From positions 93,437,315-93,501,314 of the forward strand of contig CM026426.1 of the NCBI GenBank assembly GCA_014871385.1: a stretch of DNA of 64,000 nucleotides. Reading direction: 5' to 3'. Positions 11,251 through 22,895 of this stretch are shown in pieces (positions within the stretch are counted from its first letter, which is position 1; the number at the start of each line of letters is the position of its first letter). The notes under the pieces were generated by a model, which ran no database searches, was not told the origin of the DNA, and saw nothing but the letters and a program-made list of their open reading frames with translations. Source of the DNA: Ceratodon purpureus. Lineage: Eukaryota; Streptophyta; Bryopsida; Pseudoditrichales; Ditrichaceae. The position numbers and the translations under genes are program-made.

Positions 11251-12726
11251 ATATCACATATTGCACTTGGTGGTCCACTTTATTGTGCTTCCCCCCCCTT
11301 TATTAGATCTAGATCTTAGTATTCCAGCATCATGTTTTTAGATCACAACAGTAAATATTGAATAGATAAAATAGATAATTGTAGGAAAAACAAATTTCAC
11401 AAACGGTAAAATTAAAGGTCTGAAAACTTTGTGGAATATTTTAAAGTTCGTGTACAATAATGGAGCTGCTGAAACCAAGATGTATACCATGTCAGAGTGC
11501 TTGTCTTTGTCAAAGATTCTTTGGTCTTTAGATAAGACCATTCCTAGCTTAAGTGTCAAGTAAGGATCTATATAAGCCTTAGCAGACGTCCTTGACGTTG
11601 TATTAGCACAATGATTTCTGTAGAACTCAACCTTGTACTTGCTAGGTAGTTGTTTGAAGGTATGGGCGATTCATTTGAGGTCGTTGCTTGCGAAACGATT
11701 TTACAGGGATTGTTTAAGCGGATGGCGGATAGGCTTGACCCCTGGGATAATATAGGTAGTAGTACAACGCAGGGTTGGATTCCTTTGACGGTAATCACAT
11801 TTGAAGACGTCTAGAATGCTCGTGCTGTGTCGAAGCTGTGGAAGCGTGAGATTGACAGCAGTCCTGAATACGCATGCCTTCGGCTAGCGAGGTGGGATTA
11901 CGTTTCGTACAGGGGTCGCCATTGGATTCCAAAGGACGAATATGAAGCAAATCGATTCAACATCAACTGGAATGTTTTTAGGAGTTCTTGGACACTTGCA
12001 AATCCAAATAACAACGACAGGCTAGGGACAACGTCCCTTGGAGAACTTAGTTGCGTTGAGTTAGATCAGTTGAGGTCATTGCTATGGGCCAATGGGAATC
12101 AGGTCTTGGATGTGCCGGAAGGAGAGAAAATTTCTTCGAGAGATGAAATCTAGATCTCTCCAAAGAGTAGATAACATGGGTATGGTAATGAGAAATGTTG
12201 TTGATTGATAAAGAAAGTAATTAGAGTATTCTATATATTTTTAGCATTTCAGTTGTAACATTTCATTGTTCACGTTAGTGTTTTCTAGTGTTCTGGATAT
12301 AATTAGCAAACAAAAACAACTTCATAACTAAAGTGGTTTTTCCATTAAACACATGAGAATTGAGAGCCAAAAAGTCCTGGAGCTGTAGTCCTTTACATAC
12401 ACGAATATAAAATGGAAATGAGGATCAGAAATACTGCAAGTGGTTTGCAATAGAGTAGAGGATGGATTATGTAATCAACTCCAATGAAATCAAATCAAAT
12501 CAAATGAAAACAATGATAGACCGAAGCCTCCTTCAAACTCACGACATGCTACAATCGCTACTTCCACTCTCAGAACCATGTGACTCTGAATCTCCTTCTA
12601 CAGCCTCTGCATCGACGAATATAAGGGCCCTGGGATCAAAAGTAGTTGGCCGACTAGGAACATATGTAAGGGCTCCAGATTGGAGCGCTTATGCTAAGCC
12701 CTCCACATAATCCGGAAGTATATAAG
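11251..12726. repeat. Near-identical repeat, copy 1 of 2
   Basis: Matches 34767-36243 with about three substitutions and one C-tract indel over 1.46 kb by eye. It begins inside the right end of the MITE that is intact at 34076-34815. Beyond about 12726 the two loci remain homologous but diverge sharply. Confidence 0.85.
11662..12153 (+). pseudogene. F-box-like protein fragment, copy 1, in-frame TAG
   Basis: An ATG at 11662 opens 50 codons, then TAG at 11812-11814, then the same frame runs on to TAG 12151. The segment after the stop contains ARAVSKLWKREIDSSPEY, which resembles the end of an F-box motif and the residues after it. The part before it (FEVVACETILQGLFKRM) is a weak match to the start of an F-box. 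No Kelch or LRR repeats follow. The identical stop in copy 2 (35179-35670) means the lesion, or an unrecognised intron, predates the duplication or conversion. The F-box call is tentative. Confidence 0.35.
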
Positions 12727-15700
12727 GCTAAATCGGACTGGAATTCAGATGCCACAATGGAATGGACACGGCTCTTGGCCTATATGGCGGTGTTGCCGCA
12801 ACTACTCTGCGATAGAAAATCGATAGTGGTTAGATCGAGTAGATAGGGTTGCAAACATAAGCAATGCTAAGATAAATAGCACAAAAGATAGAAACTCTAG
12901 AGTAAGACTTACACCACTTAGCGCGTCTTGCTTTCTCGGGTGGAGCTTCCTCAGCTGCTGCCGGTCTAGGATGTTTAAGAGGGCCCATGGCGGATGCCGT
13001 AGCCATATACGGTTTGAGAGTGGCGTTGAATATGGCTTCGTCATCCTCAAAAGCTATAATATGACGACCAATAGCCTGACAAGCCTTGATGGAGGCCCCT
13101 GAAATCAAAGCGTAGCGAAGAAGTGAGAATCTGTGGAAAAAATGAGAGGAATAAATATGTAGACACATGAAATGAATGGTTACCTGTTCCTGCATTCCAG
13201 TAGAGAACTATGTCGCCGGACTTGGGTAGCTCCTCAATTATGCTTAGCATCATCTTAGGGGCTTTCTCCCTTGGCCCTGTCCACGGAACATCCCCATTCT
13301 TAAGCCGCGAGATCACATTGGTGAATTTGAAAATGACATCACTCTCGGTAATGTTGAGGTCGCCATGTATCATATGGGATTTCTTCGTTTGGAAGGAGAA
13401 ATAAGATGGCGGCTCGCCACCACGAACGTAGACGCGAATCCAGAACCAAATAGTCTGCACTCAAGCGAAACATGTGAGTGTAAACAAGCAGAAAGGTTAT
13501 CACTAAGTAAAGACAAGGAATGGTTACAATGACATTACCAAGTTCTCGGGGTTCGTAGGAGAAGTCAGGCCAAGTTCATTGACGCCCCACCAGTCCTTGT
13601 AAAGCATGAAGCCACTAGCATCAGCTTCTTCGAGAATATTCGCAGCCAACTTTTTATCATTGTTGTAGATGATGCAGAGAGCACCATCATTCTGCAAGTA
13701 AAGCTTAGCAAATGCGAAGATGTCGTACACATAATCCGCATCACCAGAGTTCCAAGGTGGAATGACGGTGGGAAGATCGGATACAAATCGGACGGTAAGA
13801 TTCTCAGGGATGTCAGCAATGATCAAGTCAACTCCCAAATGGTTCTCTTCTTTGCATCAGTCCGGAACTTTGTTTTGGCGGCCTGCTTTAAACTTGAGGA
13901 AACAAGAAAGTAGAGCTAGACACTATAAAATGAATAGAACTCTATGTATTTAAGAAATGTCCAAGGAACGGAACATAGCTTGCGAATGAAGTCTTGACAG
14001 TTGTTCCATTCTGGATCGCCACTCTTGTCTAAGAGCTTCTTATTTCGCAGCAGTAACAAATCCATTATCCTGTGAGACCTCGGACTTTGAACCCAGAGAT
14101 CGCAGATGCCGCCCTCTCCCTCTCTTCGGTGGAGGTGCAGACTATTGACCCTGTTGTCCTTCTTCATCTTCTGAAGCTTCGGTGGAGTCTTCAACCACCG
14201 GTGCTCGGATATCAAGTAATGATTTCACATTGGCCTTAGAATCAACTGTAAAACCACGGAGGCAATCTAGATACCAACATCCTCCTTCCAAGTGGAGAGC
14301 TTTGTACCTCTTCAACTGCTAAGGAGAATAGATACAGTGGTTGGAGCCTCTCTGGATCCATGAAGCAAAGTACTTCGGGAGCTGTTGGACAGTGATGGCG
14401 CCTTTTGGAACAAGCTCTCTCTTGAAGTACCTAGTGAAAGCCATTTTTGAATGAGCTAGTATGCGGGAGAGAGGAACAGCAGGATTTGAAATGCACATAT
14501 GTTTGAGAATAGATTCATACCGGTACGTAACTCGCTTGACAACCTCTTCCGTTCCAGGAAATTTTGTGAAAATCGTCTTCTTATCAAAAGTCTTCTCAGC
14601 CTTGGAACCAAGAAACGCCGGGAATGCTCTGTCCCAAAGAAGAATTTTCCAACTCTCCACGTAATCGCCTGGTTGCTGAACATCAGGAGTTGCATTCCAA
14701 TTGATGATGAGCTCCTCAGCCTTATAGATGTCCTCGAACTCATGGATGACCGCTTCTTCCAACTACAAGAGACAGTCAGCTGTATCAGACTACAATAATG
14801 AAAGTGGTAAAAAGACAATATGAATTAATGTTTTGGAATTTGGGAAGCATACCCCAGCCCAGAATGAAGCCCTGTTGGGCCAACGGTTGAGGTCGGCTTC
14901 CTTAAAAGCTGGTGGTAAGAATCTATAAGACTGCCTGGAAGTCGGAGATGAGTTCTACCACCTTAACCAACGAGCTTTGTATTTGGGTTCCACTGCCGCG
15001 GGCACAATCTTCTGCGGCTTATCCAATGTCATCTCAGGTTTAGAGACATCGCTAAAATGCTGGTTAATCTGCAAAGAGAACTGAACAGTTAGAATTTTAT
15101 AATTAGGGATAGAATGAAACGGAATCAAAATAGCTTAGGTATTAGTGGTTAAGGAGTCAGCTCAGCAAGGAAGTCCTCACCATTTTTGGGAAATTTCACA
15201 ATAGCCAAGTATTTGGTGAAGTCCTTCTTTTTGATAGCATTGACAAAGTTGTTTGATGCAGTCGTCATCGCATCCCAAACTCTAGATCCAAATTGATCCT
15301 CTTTTGGCGTGTTCTCAATGTAGGCTCTTGGGGCCTGATCCGAAGCGATTGCAATCTCCCTCTGTACAAAGAGAATTTATTAAAATTAGTGTACCATTTA
15401 CTTGAAATGCACTAGATAGAGAAAGGAATATGACAAAGTTACTTGCGGGTTCATGGAAGAGATTCTTACACGAAATAGGAAAGCAATGAAATCCTTCGTT
15501 GTCAAGGTAAACCATCGGTCCTTGGCGCGGCTGTTCTGCATACAAATTTCAAACTCTTCCGGATTGAGAAGATCTTTGAATTCTTCTAACTTCATCACAC
15601 CAAAAGAGCGGATGCGGAATAGCTTGGCTGGAAGATTACTCTTCAATAGGTCATTCTCAGTAGACCTGTGGCCATAAGTACATATTCAGAAAACACTTGA

Positions 15701-18700
15701 TAAGAGAAGTATGATCCAAAATCAAATTTGAGACATTGAACAACAAAGATTCTTACTAGTTGATATCGTGCATGGCATGTAGAAGATTGCCCACTTGGTT
15801 GCGAGGGTCCAATATGATGCTATGCACGGAGATGTGCCATGCGGGATTGTCGGCATGATGCTTGTTGATGTGTTGTAACCAAGCTGATAAGCGATGGTTA
15901 CCTTCCCATACAAAAATTATTTTGCCACTGAATTGATTGAGGACATCGTCTGCTTGGAGGTCGGCTTCAAAGGCTCTGTTTACCCAGCGTCAGCATGGGC
16001 TCCACTTCGCCTTCACTTCTTCCGTGACATCCATTGACATCTCTTCAGTGTTGTATATGGAAATGCACATTACGCGGTCCCCATCTCTGTATCCCTTCAC
16101 AAACTCCCTCTTCAGATGTTGCACGCCCATTTCGCCAAGTGGTCTGACTTTTGCCATTGCAATCATTCTTCACAATGGGACAAGCAAACAAGACTTCTTC
16201 AAGGGCTAAATACAAACGCCATTGATGACGTTGATCGAGTCATCTTTATGCTGTGTTCGATGAAGCAATTCCCGTTGTACAGCGTCCTTCAAATCCGTAG
16301 GCTTTGAGGATGTTGGCAACACATCCTGTGTTTGAGTTACATGAGTTACCTGCCATAAGCCATAGAAATGAACAGTCAAACTCAACATTGCAGATACTGA
16401 ATAATAGGATTAGTCAATCACTTAGAGATTTTCTCATAAATGAAAGAGTAGAACAACAACTCAAATCTCATCTAAGGCACCAAGTATCAGTGCCTTTCCA
16501 TTCCACGAGGAGCCCTTCCATAGTACTTTCTAGCCTCTTTACTATTCCAATGATGGCGCCTCCTCCAAAATCGCCTGGTTTGACGGATAGGGCTGGGCAG
16601 TATTGCCGGAAGGGCAAAGACAACATGGGCTGGTCTTCTCAACACCAAAGGTGAAGTAGGAGGATTTGGCAAAGACGGCGGTGTACCAAGACGAGACGAC
16701 GTTGGCATGTACCCTGGAGAGGTCGGCTCATAAATAGGCAATGTAGGCATGTACTGGGAGACTGGACCTTGAAAGGTCCAGTATCTACACCTAAAGGAAT
16801 GGCTAAATCACAGGTACAAAAACGCTCATCCTCTGAGTCTGACAGGTCAAAAGGGTTGATCACTGAGATCGGAGAATTGACAGACATGTCGGGAGCATCA
16901 GAGCCTACCTACAAGTAGAAGACAGATAAGTAAGTTAGAATTCTCAAATCATTTAATTAACTTTCTATTGGATATCTAAAATTATCTAAGACAAAAAATA
17001 AATGTATACCAAAAAGGACAAATTACTTATTAAATGTATCAATAAGTATACCTCAGTCTTCTCACGCCCCTTGCTTTCACTCTTGGTCCCCATGTTCTGC
17101 TGTGAAGTATCCTGAAATTCATGCAACAAGGGCAATTAATTAAACTTTTTATTCCTTTTTTTATTAAGTAAACATTGTCTATCCCTTTCTAATTTATGAA
17201 ACCCCTCTCTCCCTAGTAAAAACGTTCTCATACATGAAGACTCCATTCAGTGGAGACGAATCTTGTTCAAAAATTAATAAAAAATCAAAGTAAATGAGAG
17301 GCCAGATGGAAAAAATAACTAATAAATAAGACAAAGCGTCATCAGAGGCCATGAGCCTCCTTGGTCGGGGAGTATTTAAGCTTGAGCTTGATGCTGTCTA
17401 CTCCGAAAGCAGACATCGAGCTCTTGCTTGTGAAATGAATAAGAAGAAAAACTCAAACTCCCAGCTTCATCGGAGGCATAAGCCTCCTCGGCCGGGGACT
17501 ATTCGAGCTGAGGGCAGCTCAGTAGCTTAATGCAGCAACAATCCCCTAGTGCTTGAGCAGAGATGGTTTGAGCTTGTGCGGCCAGCGCGATTCCTCCCAT
17601 TCCGCGTCCCAACTCAAAAATGTGAAGAATCACAACAGATCCTCAATACCCAACAACAAACTCACAACCCAAATCTACATTAACTTCATTCTCACTCAAA
17701 CCAACAACAATAACTCTCGATTCTAAGTACATTGTACGAACTCATAATCCGAATCATCGCCGTACGACCTCATTACGTTACTCATTCCCGTATGACCGTA
17801 AAAACCCAAGATTTAAGTGAAAACCCAACATCAATTCTTCCCTAAGCGTACTCAAGTGCGAACAATCGGCTAATATCAACTTCACGGAATCTAGCTGGAG
17901 GTGGAGGGAGGTACCAGTTCTTCCTCTTTGTCCTCTTTGTTGTTCTTGACAGGGTCCTCTTCTTCACCTTTCGACCTCTCGCTCCCATCGCTCTCGCCTC
18001 CAGCTCCCTGCCTGAGCTCTAGAAGGGGCGCGGGTTCTTCAAACCCTAGCTGGTGTTCTCCCATGCCTGGTGCTCCTCCTCCAACGGCCTGGTCTTCCTC
18101 CTCCTCGCCTCGCCTTCGCTCGCCCGCCTCCCGTGTCGCCATTGCCAAGCCTCCTTCACCAGCCTTCAAGTTCTCTTCCCTCGCCAGCCTTGCAACAACC
18201 CTCAAATGCTCGCTTTCGCTACCCTCTCCAACTTGTGAGACTGGTGTCGAAACTCCCACCTCCCTTATCCAGTTGTTACTCTTTGCAAAATTAGACAAAA
18301 ATGACAACTATGAGTTGGAGAAAGTTTAGAGTCTCAAACTATCTCCTTGAAAAAATCACTCTCTAGAATTACATTATATAATTGAGATATTTTTCTTCTA
18401 ATTAGAATTCCACACAAAAAAATAGAATTCTCATAAACCACATTAAACTTGGTTTCAGTATACTTACTTCAACGGAATTAAAATCATGATCTGTTTGAGA
18501 ATCCGGGCCCCTTGTCGAAGAGTCATTGAATCTGATTAAAGGCTGCGGTGACTCTACTCTTTGACTACAATTAAAGTCTAAATTGTCCGTCATCTCCACA
18601 AGTGCTTCGGCACTACGGAGTACCCTGTGCTTCTCATTCTCTATGACGATGTTTTCAATCACCTCTTCTTTTACCTCCACTGTACTGTCTAGAATAAGTT

Positions 18701-18938
18701 TACGTATGCTACAAAACTTCAAAGCTAAAGGCAATCCAGCTCCCCAAACCTTCACAGGTGCTCTCGACTACTCACCTTTTAAATCTACCTTCCTACGTGA
18801 TGCTCTTCTCTTTCTCGCTCTCTTGTTCATAAAATCTGTGGAACTCGGTTTCCTTCTCCGTTTAGGAGTGACATAAGTGGAGGGAGTAGACCCTCCACTC
18901 TCCTGCATGTGTCTAAGTAACGTAAGGACCCTCCTCAC
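12689..18938 (-). pseudogene. ParB-like / class-beta DNA methyltransferase-like gene, module copy 1
   Basis: A multi-exon gene read by comparison with copy 2. From the 5' end: a Lys/Arg-rich nuclear-localisation-like exon (about 18938-18770); an acidic exon (18307-17891); a 60-nt exon at 17056-17115; a Pro-rich exon from 16906; a ParB/Srx-like segment with FVWEGNHRLSAW (about 15865-15912); several conserved exons of unknown function; then the methyltransferase. That part has motif IV-like DLIIADIPENL (13798-13830), motif I GDIVLYWNAGTG (13184-13217) and GRHIIAFEDD (about 13049-13075). Motif I and the following helix join exactly across an 85-nt GT..AG intron (13099-13183). The order IV then I is the class-beta permutation. 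Breaks include a 1-nt deletion near 16765, Trp-to-TGA in the ParB region and an early stop near 12727. DPPY-type catalytic residues are replaced by DIPE. Confidence 0.55.
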
Positions 18939-19502
18939 AATAAAGGACTGTATTGAATTTTGACTCAACTTATATACCCAAGCTTTCCAACCACTGCTCA
19001 ACAACTCCTCTTAGCATTATAATATTGATCACTGACAAGTACCTTAGACAACCTAAATATGATACGGCTAAAATAAAATAAATTTTGAATTAAAGTTGAT
19101 GTACAAATAAATATAATTAAAATAAATTGATACATTAATAAAATCAACACTATAATAGAAATGAAGACACGGGATAACCCATCACAGAGGGCCTGGCCAA
19201 AATTCAGAATGAAAGGCGGCTAAAACTAATCTTAGACATGCTCCCCAGAACAAAAATTTAGACCACGATCTAAAGTGCTACTAACATGAGTTAATATAAC
19301 AGGACTTAAATTCTCATTACGGCGCAAGGAATAACTAAATCTATTACGTAGAGTCTAACTAACTCCTGTTACTCCTAACTCACATATATTTTCTATAATG
19401 CATCTAGAACTGTATTTAATTATTGTAATCGACATGTTCAGTCTCTCATTCTTGTGCTTCTTCACTCGATTAGTGTCATATCCCTGCACTCTACGTTTCA
19501 CT

Positions 19503-20804
19503 ATGGCGTACGCAGTTCCTCAGGAAGTCCAGGGCACTGTCGTCCTCTACGCTCATGGCTTTGGGATTCCTCTCTCTTTTCATACCACTGCCAATGGTAT
19601 GGCTAGCATGTCCTCCCAACACTTTAGTATGAGATTCAGTTTCGGAGAGGATACAATCAGGGCCGAGGAGGAGATTCTTGACGAGATAACAACAGAGGTT
19701 ACTCACACTCTTGGTCAGGTGTCTGAGAGAGGAGAATATGGTAACTTGTATTGGCACTTGTATCTTGGTACATATAGAGTATATTGACTTACAGTATCCC
19801 AGATGCAGACGTCTACAATGATTCTCACTCCTCGTCGCTCCTCTACTTGCACTGTTCAGACTCCGCTTCCTCGTGACGTGAAGGTCAAAGTAGAGTCTGG
19901 CCTGGATACTCCTCTTCAAACTCCGATCATCTCTCTCTCTTCAGATAAGGAAACTAGTCCTCCTATGTCGTTCCCTCCTGTCACGCCGGACGCTGCCGAG
20001 TCTAGGCCCGCAGTCCCCCCTCTAGTACAGTGTCCCAATCCCTCTCAGATTTTAGTAAACGGAACTGTTAGTATCGTCCCTTTACTTCCCAAATTTGCCG
20101 AGAGACCTGGTAGTAAGAACGTTATGAAAAAAATGGATTACTCAAATATCAGACACGAGAGAGTAGAGTGCTTGCCTGCCGTCTTGGATGGAGCGGTTCT
20201 CTTCGAGTTGCCGTTTGGTCTGTAAAGCTCGGGACAAACCTGAACATCACAAAAATTCGTGCACTAGAGGCGGCTGGATTCTAGCTCCCGCAAAAGAAGC
20301 CGGTCTCCCCACGACGCTTCTTCTCCTCCGCTCCGCCACCTGCAAATCTAAGTTCCTTGCCTGTTCGTGCAGATGCTAACCGCTACCCAGGCAAAAGAGA
20401 CGGGAAGATGGTGAAGCGCACTGCCACTCGCCCTAATCCGCCGCAGCGACTCTCCATGGGCTCCTCCGACACCCTGAAAGCTTGCCTCCATTCTGTCACC
20501 ATGATACCTCATCCTGGCCATGGTTGCATCATAGGATTCCGGCATTCCACCTAATGTCACGCACTACCAGATTACCATCAGCTCCAACCCCGGTTGCAGT
20601 TGCCTAGCATTTTGGAAGACCATGACTAAGTTTCGTGGGCGGGTCCAATTCTCCTGCTGTAAACACGTCTACTTCATCCTTTTGAAGGTTTGCAACCGCG
20701 ATCCCGACGCCGACCTTTTCATCCACGCGCCTACCTATAGCTTCAATGAGTTCAAGGTACTTCTTGAAAGAGGAATCCTGACACACCCTTTAGTAAGAAA
20801 TTAG
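19503..20804 (+). pseudogene. SWIM zinc-finger protein, module copy 1, decayed
   Basis: Divergent from the ParB-methyltransferase gene with about 560 bp between 5' ends. The first exon starts at ATG 19503 and probably ends at the GTAACT donor near 19741; a second open segment is 19803-20225. The C-terminal part (about 20554-20804) encodes a SWIM finger, CSCLAF..CCKHVYFIL (CxC..CxH), followed by the conserved FIHAPTYSFNE. Relative to copy 2 it lacks the Cys-rich middle region, and it has in-frame stops (for example in ALEAAGF-stop near 20280). SWIM fingers bind DNA or protein, and in plants they are common in transposon-derived proteins. Confidence 0.6.
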
Positions 20805-21095
20805 GGGGCAAGCTACTTTTAGTCTATATTCTTTCACGTGGACACGTTGCACAGTAGTTGCTATTTGAACTATTCCCTGTACCGAGTAAGCAATACATAT
20901 TTGTATTATTCTTTTTAATGTATAGGGTCTTACTATTCACATTGATTGCCACGCCTAGTAATTGGTCCAACTAATAATGCAATGCATGTCACATTACTAC
21001 ATTCGACCACTTGTATCCTAAACCTCGTTAAGCACGGAATTATTATAGTAGGGTATCACTTTAAATCAACCAAACAACTGCTGCAAATAGCTATT

Positions 21096-21551
21096 TCATT
21101 CTCTGAACTTAATGCATTTACCTTTGCCCGTTGAATTCTCAGCATATCCACCAACATCAGACTCTACTACGTGAGAAGCTACATTTTTGTCTACTTTGGG
21201 TCTTACTCTAGGCAATCCTAAACCTAGGTAGGGACGTTTCAACAATGGACTACTCCTACTTGACCCTCTAAGTGCTTTTCTAGAATAAGTCCCCGGTGGG
21301 ATATTTCCAACCTTAGAGTATGCATGAGCTGGCAACGGCTTCTCCACCTTGTCCTCAACCACTATGATTCCCCAAGGATCTTGTAACACTGAAGGGTCTC
21401 CTCCCAACTCTACTTCAACATCCACGACCATTGAAAGTGTAAGTACTTCGCCACATCCAAACACCTTGTCTTCCCCCTCAACCTTCACGTAAGGTTGAAA
21501 CGGGCCAACAACATCACCAAGCGAAACAGCAACCACCTTGACGTCCTCCAT
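21096..21551 (-). CDS. Hypothetical protein
   Basis: An ORF of about 150 codons from the ATG at 21551. It is Val/Gly/Lys-rich with no recognised domain, and it has a reading-frame-like composition (varied residues, little low complexity). No counterpart was noticed after module copy 2. It could be an exon of a larger gene or a chance ORF. Confidence 0.25.
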   Translation of the reverse strand: MEDVKVVAVSLGDVVGPFQPYVKVEGEDKVFGCGEVLTLSMVVDVEVELGGDPSVLQDPWGIIVVEDKVEKPLPAHAYSKVGNIPPGTYSRKALRGSSRSSPLLKRPYLGLGLPRVRPKVDKNVASHVVESDVGGYAENSTGKGKCIKFRE

Positions 21552-21779
21552 AATCGTAGATCGGTACAAAAGAATAGTGTCCCTTACCCAAAAGAAAAAA
21601 GGCAGGCGAAAGTGAAGAAGACACTCTTCTCACACCGAACTTAAATATCTTAAGGCATGTGCTTCGCGCCCTTAGATCACGGACATTGCATCCCACATCA
21701 ACATTCATCCAACGGAATGGAATCAATAACAAGCAGAAATACACAGAAATGCGTCAATTTTAACTTCTCTACCAAAAAT

Positions 21780-22040
21780 ATAAAAAACAATAAAACGGTA
21801 ATAGGATCAAAATGTCGCATATTTTCCTGAATATTTGAAAAAATTCCACGGTCATTGGTCTTAAATTCACCTTTCAAAGAAGTAACATTGGAAGAATATT
21901 CTCTGAATATTCTAATATTCTAATTTTAGTTCATAATTTTAGTAAAAAAATTACTGTTTTTAGATTTCAGACCTCGTTTTCTACTCTCCGCTCTCCGCTC
22001 TCTGCTCACATACAAGTCTCCCTCATAGGTGGCCTTCCTC
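21780..22040. repeat. Segment with inverted homologue at about 33780-33960
   Basis: It contains CTCTCCGCTCTCTGCTCACA and a CCACGGT..TATTACC-type AT-rich part. The reverse complement of 33780-33960 shows the same words in the same order. The pair brackets hAT copy B, just outside its ends. Confidence 0.45.
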
Positions 22041-22208
22041 CGCGACCCCAACTGATGAAGACCGGCGCGCTATTGAGTACCAGGGCCGGTGTCGGAAGAA
22101 TCAGAGAGCTCTGGAGAGCATAACATAGCTAGCTATGACTCACCTCCTTCATCCAAACTCCGCTTGCGCTTCACACCTCGAGTAGATCTATTGAAAGAAG
22201 CCAACCCG

Positions 22209-22680
22209 CAGAGTTATTAGGACGGATGACGTCCAAGTCGACGTCTAGACGTTCTAGGACGTCCGCTAGCACTTCAGGATGTGCTGTGACTTAGGAAAAA
22301 AAACTCACACAACAAGTTTCAACCCGGAGTGAAACGGGAATGATAAGGCGGTTGCAGTTGCGGCGGAGGAGTGGTGGGGGGCCATCACGGCGTCGGCGGC
22401 GTCAGGAGGGGCCGTCGGCGGCAAGCGAGGAACAGGCGCGTTGCCGCGAGAGGGGCCGTCAATGGCAAGAGGAGGGGCCATGGGCGCGTTGCAGCGGAGA
22501 CAGTGGCCGTTAGCCTCGCCGCACCTCGACTGCGGGGGCGCCGTCGGCCGCAAGAGACCACGCGATGTGTTGACGGCCCCCCTTGGGGCGAGGCGTGGCG
22601 TAGCAGTTAGCCACCGTGGGCGCCGCGACGCGCCCACGGCCGATGATCCAACAGACCTCCCCTTTTTGGGCGGCCCCCGG
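22209..22680. repeat. Left terminus and GC-rich block of hAT copy B
   Basis: Terminal sequence as described for the element, then a diverged GC-rich block (CGGCGGC/GGGGCC words) without the clean 44-bp periodicity of copy A. Confidence 0.55.
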
Positions 22681-22895
22681 CCAATCTCCTCCCTTCATTT
22701 TCCCCTCCTCTCGGGTGACATTTCTGCGGATGGGTATAAAACCGCTCACCTAGAACTGGACACCCCACTTCTAAATTGTATTCCATGAGCTGCTAGTTGC
22801 ACTAATATACATATGTATCTATTGCATGGTGAATGGCGGCATTCAGTAGTGCCTTGCATTGAAGTTTCTTTGGAAGCTCTAGTTCTTTTATCAAC

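Noticed and set aside
10655..11306. Overlapping ORFs on both strands
   Set aside because: They are translations of the 44-bp tandem array in several frames, none with a distinct start or conserved counterpart in copy B.
12462..12710. 82-codon + strand ORF, repeated at 35979-36227
   Set aside because: It overlaps the antisense terminal exon of the ParB-methyltransferase gene. The antisense frame has a splice acceptor and conserved residues, while this one has neither.
17901..18329. 142-codon + strand Ser/Pro-rich ORF
   Set aside because: It is the antisense of an acidic exon of the ParB-methyltransferase gene; Glu-rich coding reads as Ser/Leu/Pro-rich on the other strand.
20554..20804. MULE (Mutator-like) transposase
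   Set aside because: A SWIM finger is typical of MULE C-termini, but no DDE domain was found in either SWIM gene copy, so only a SWIM protein is called.
22201..22208. CCAACCCG as target duplication of hAT copy B
   Set aside because: No second copy was found near 33484 or further right, so the boundary on that side stays unresolved.
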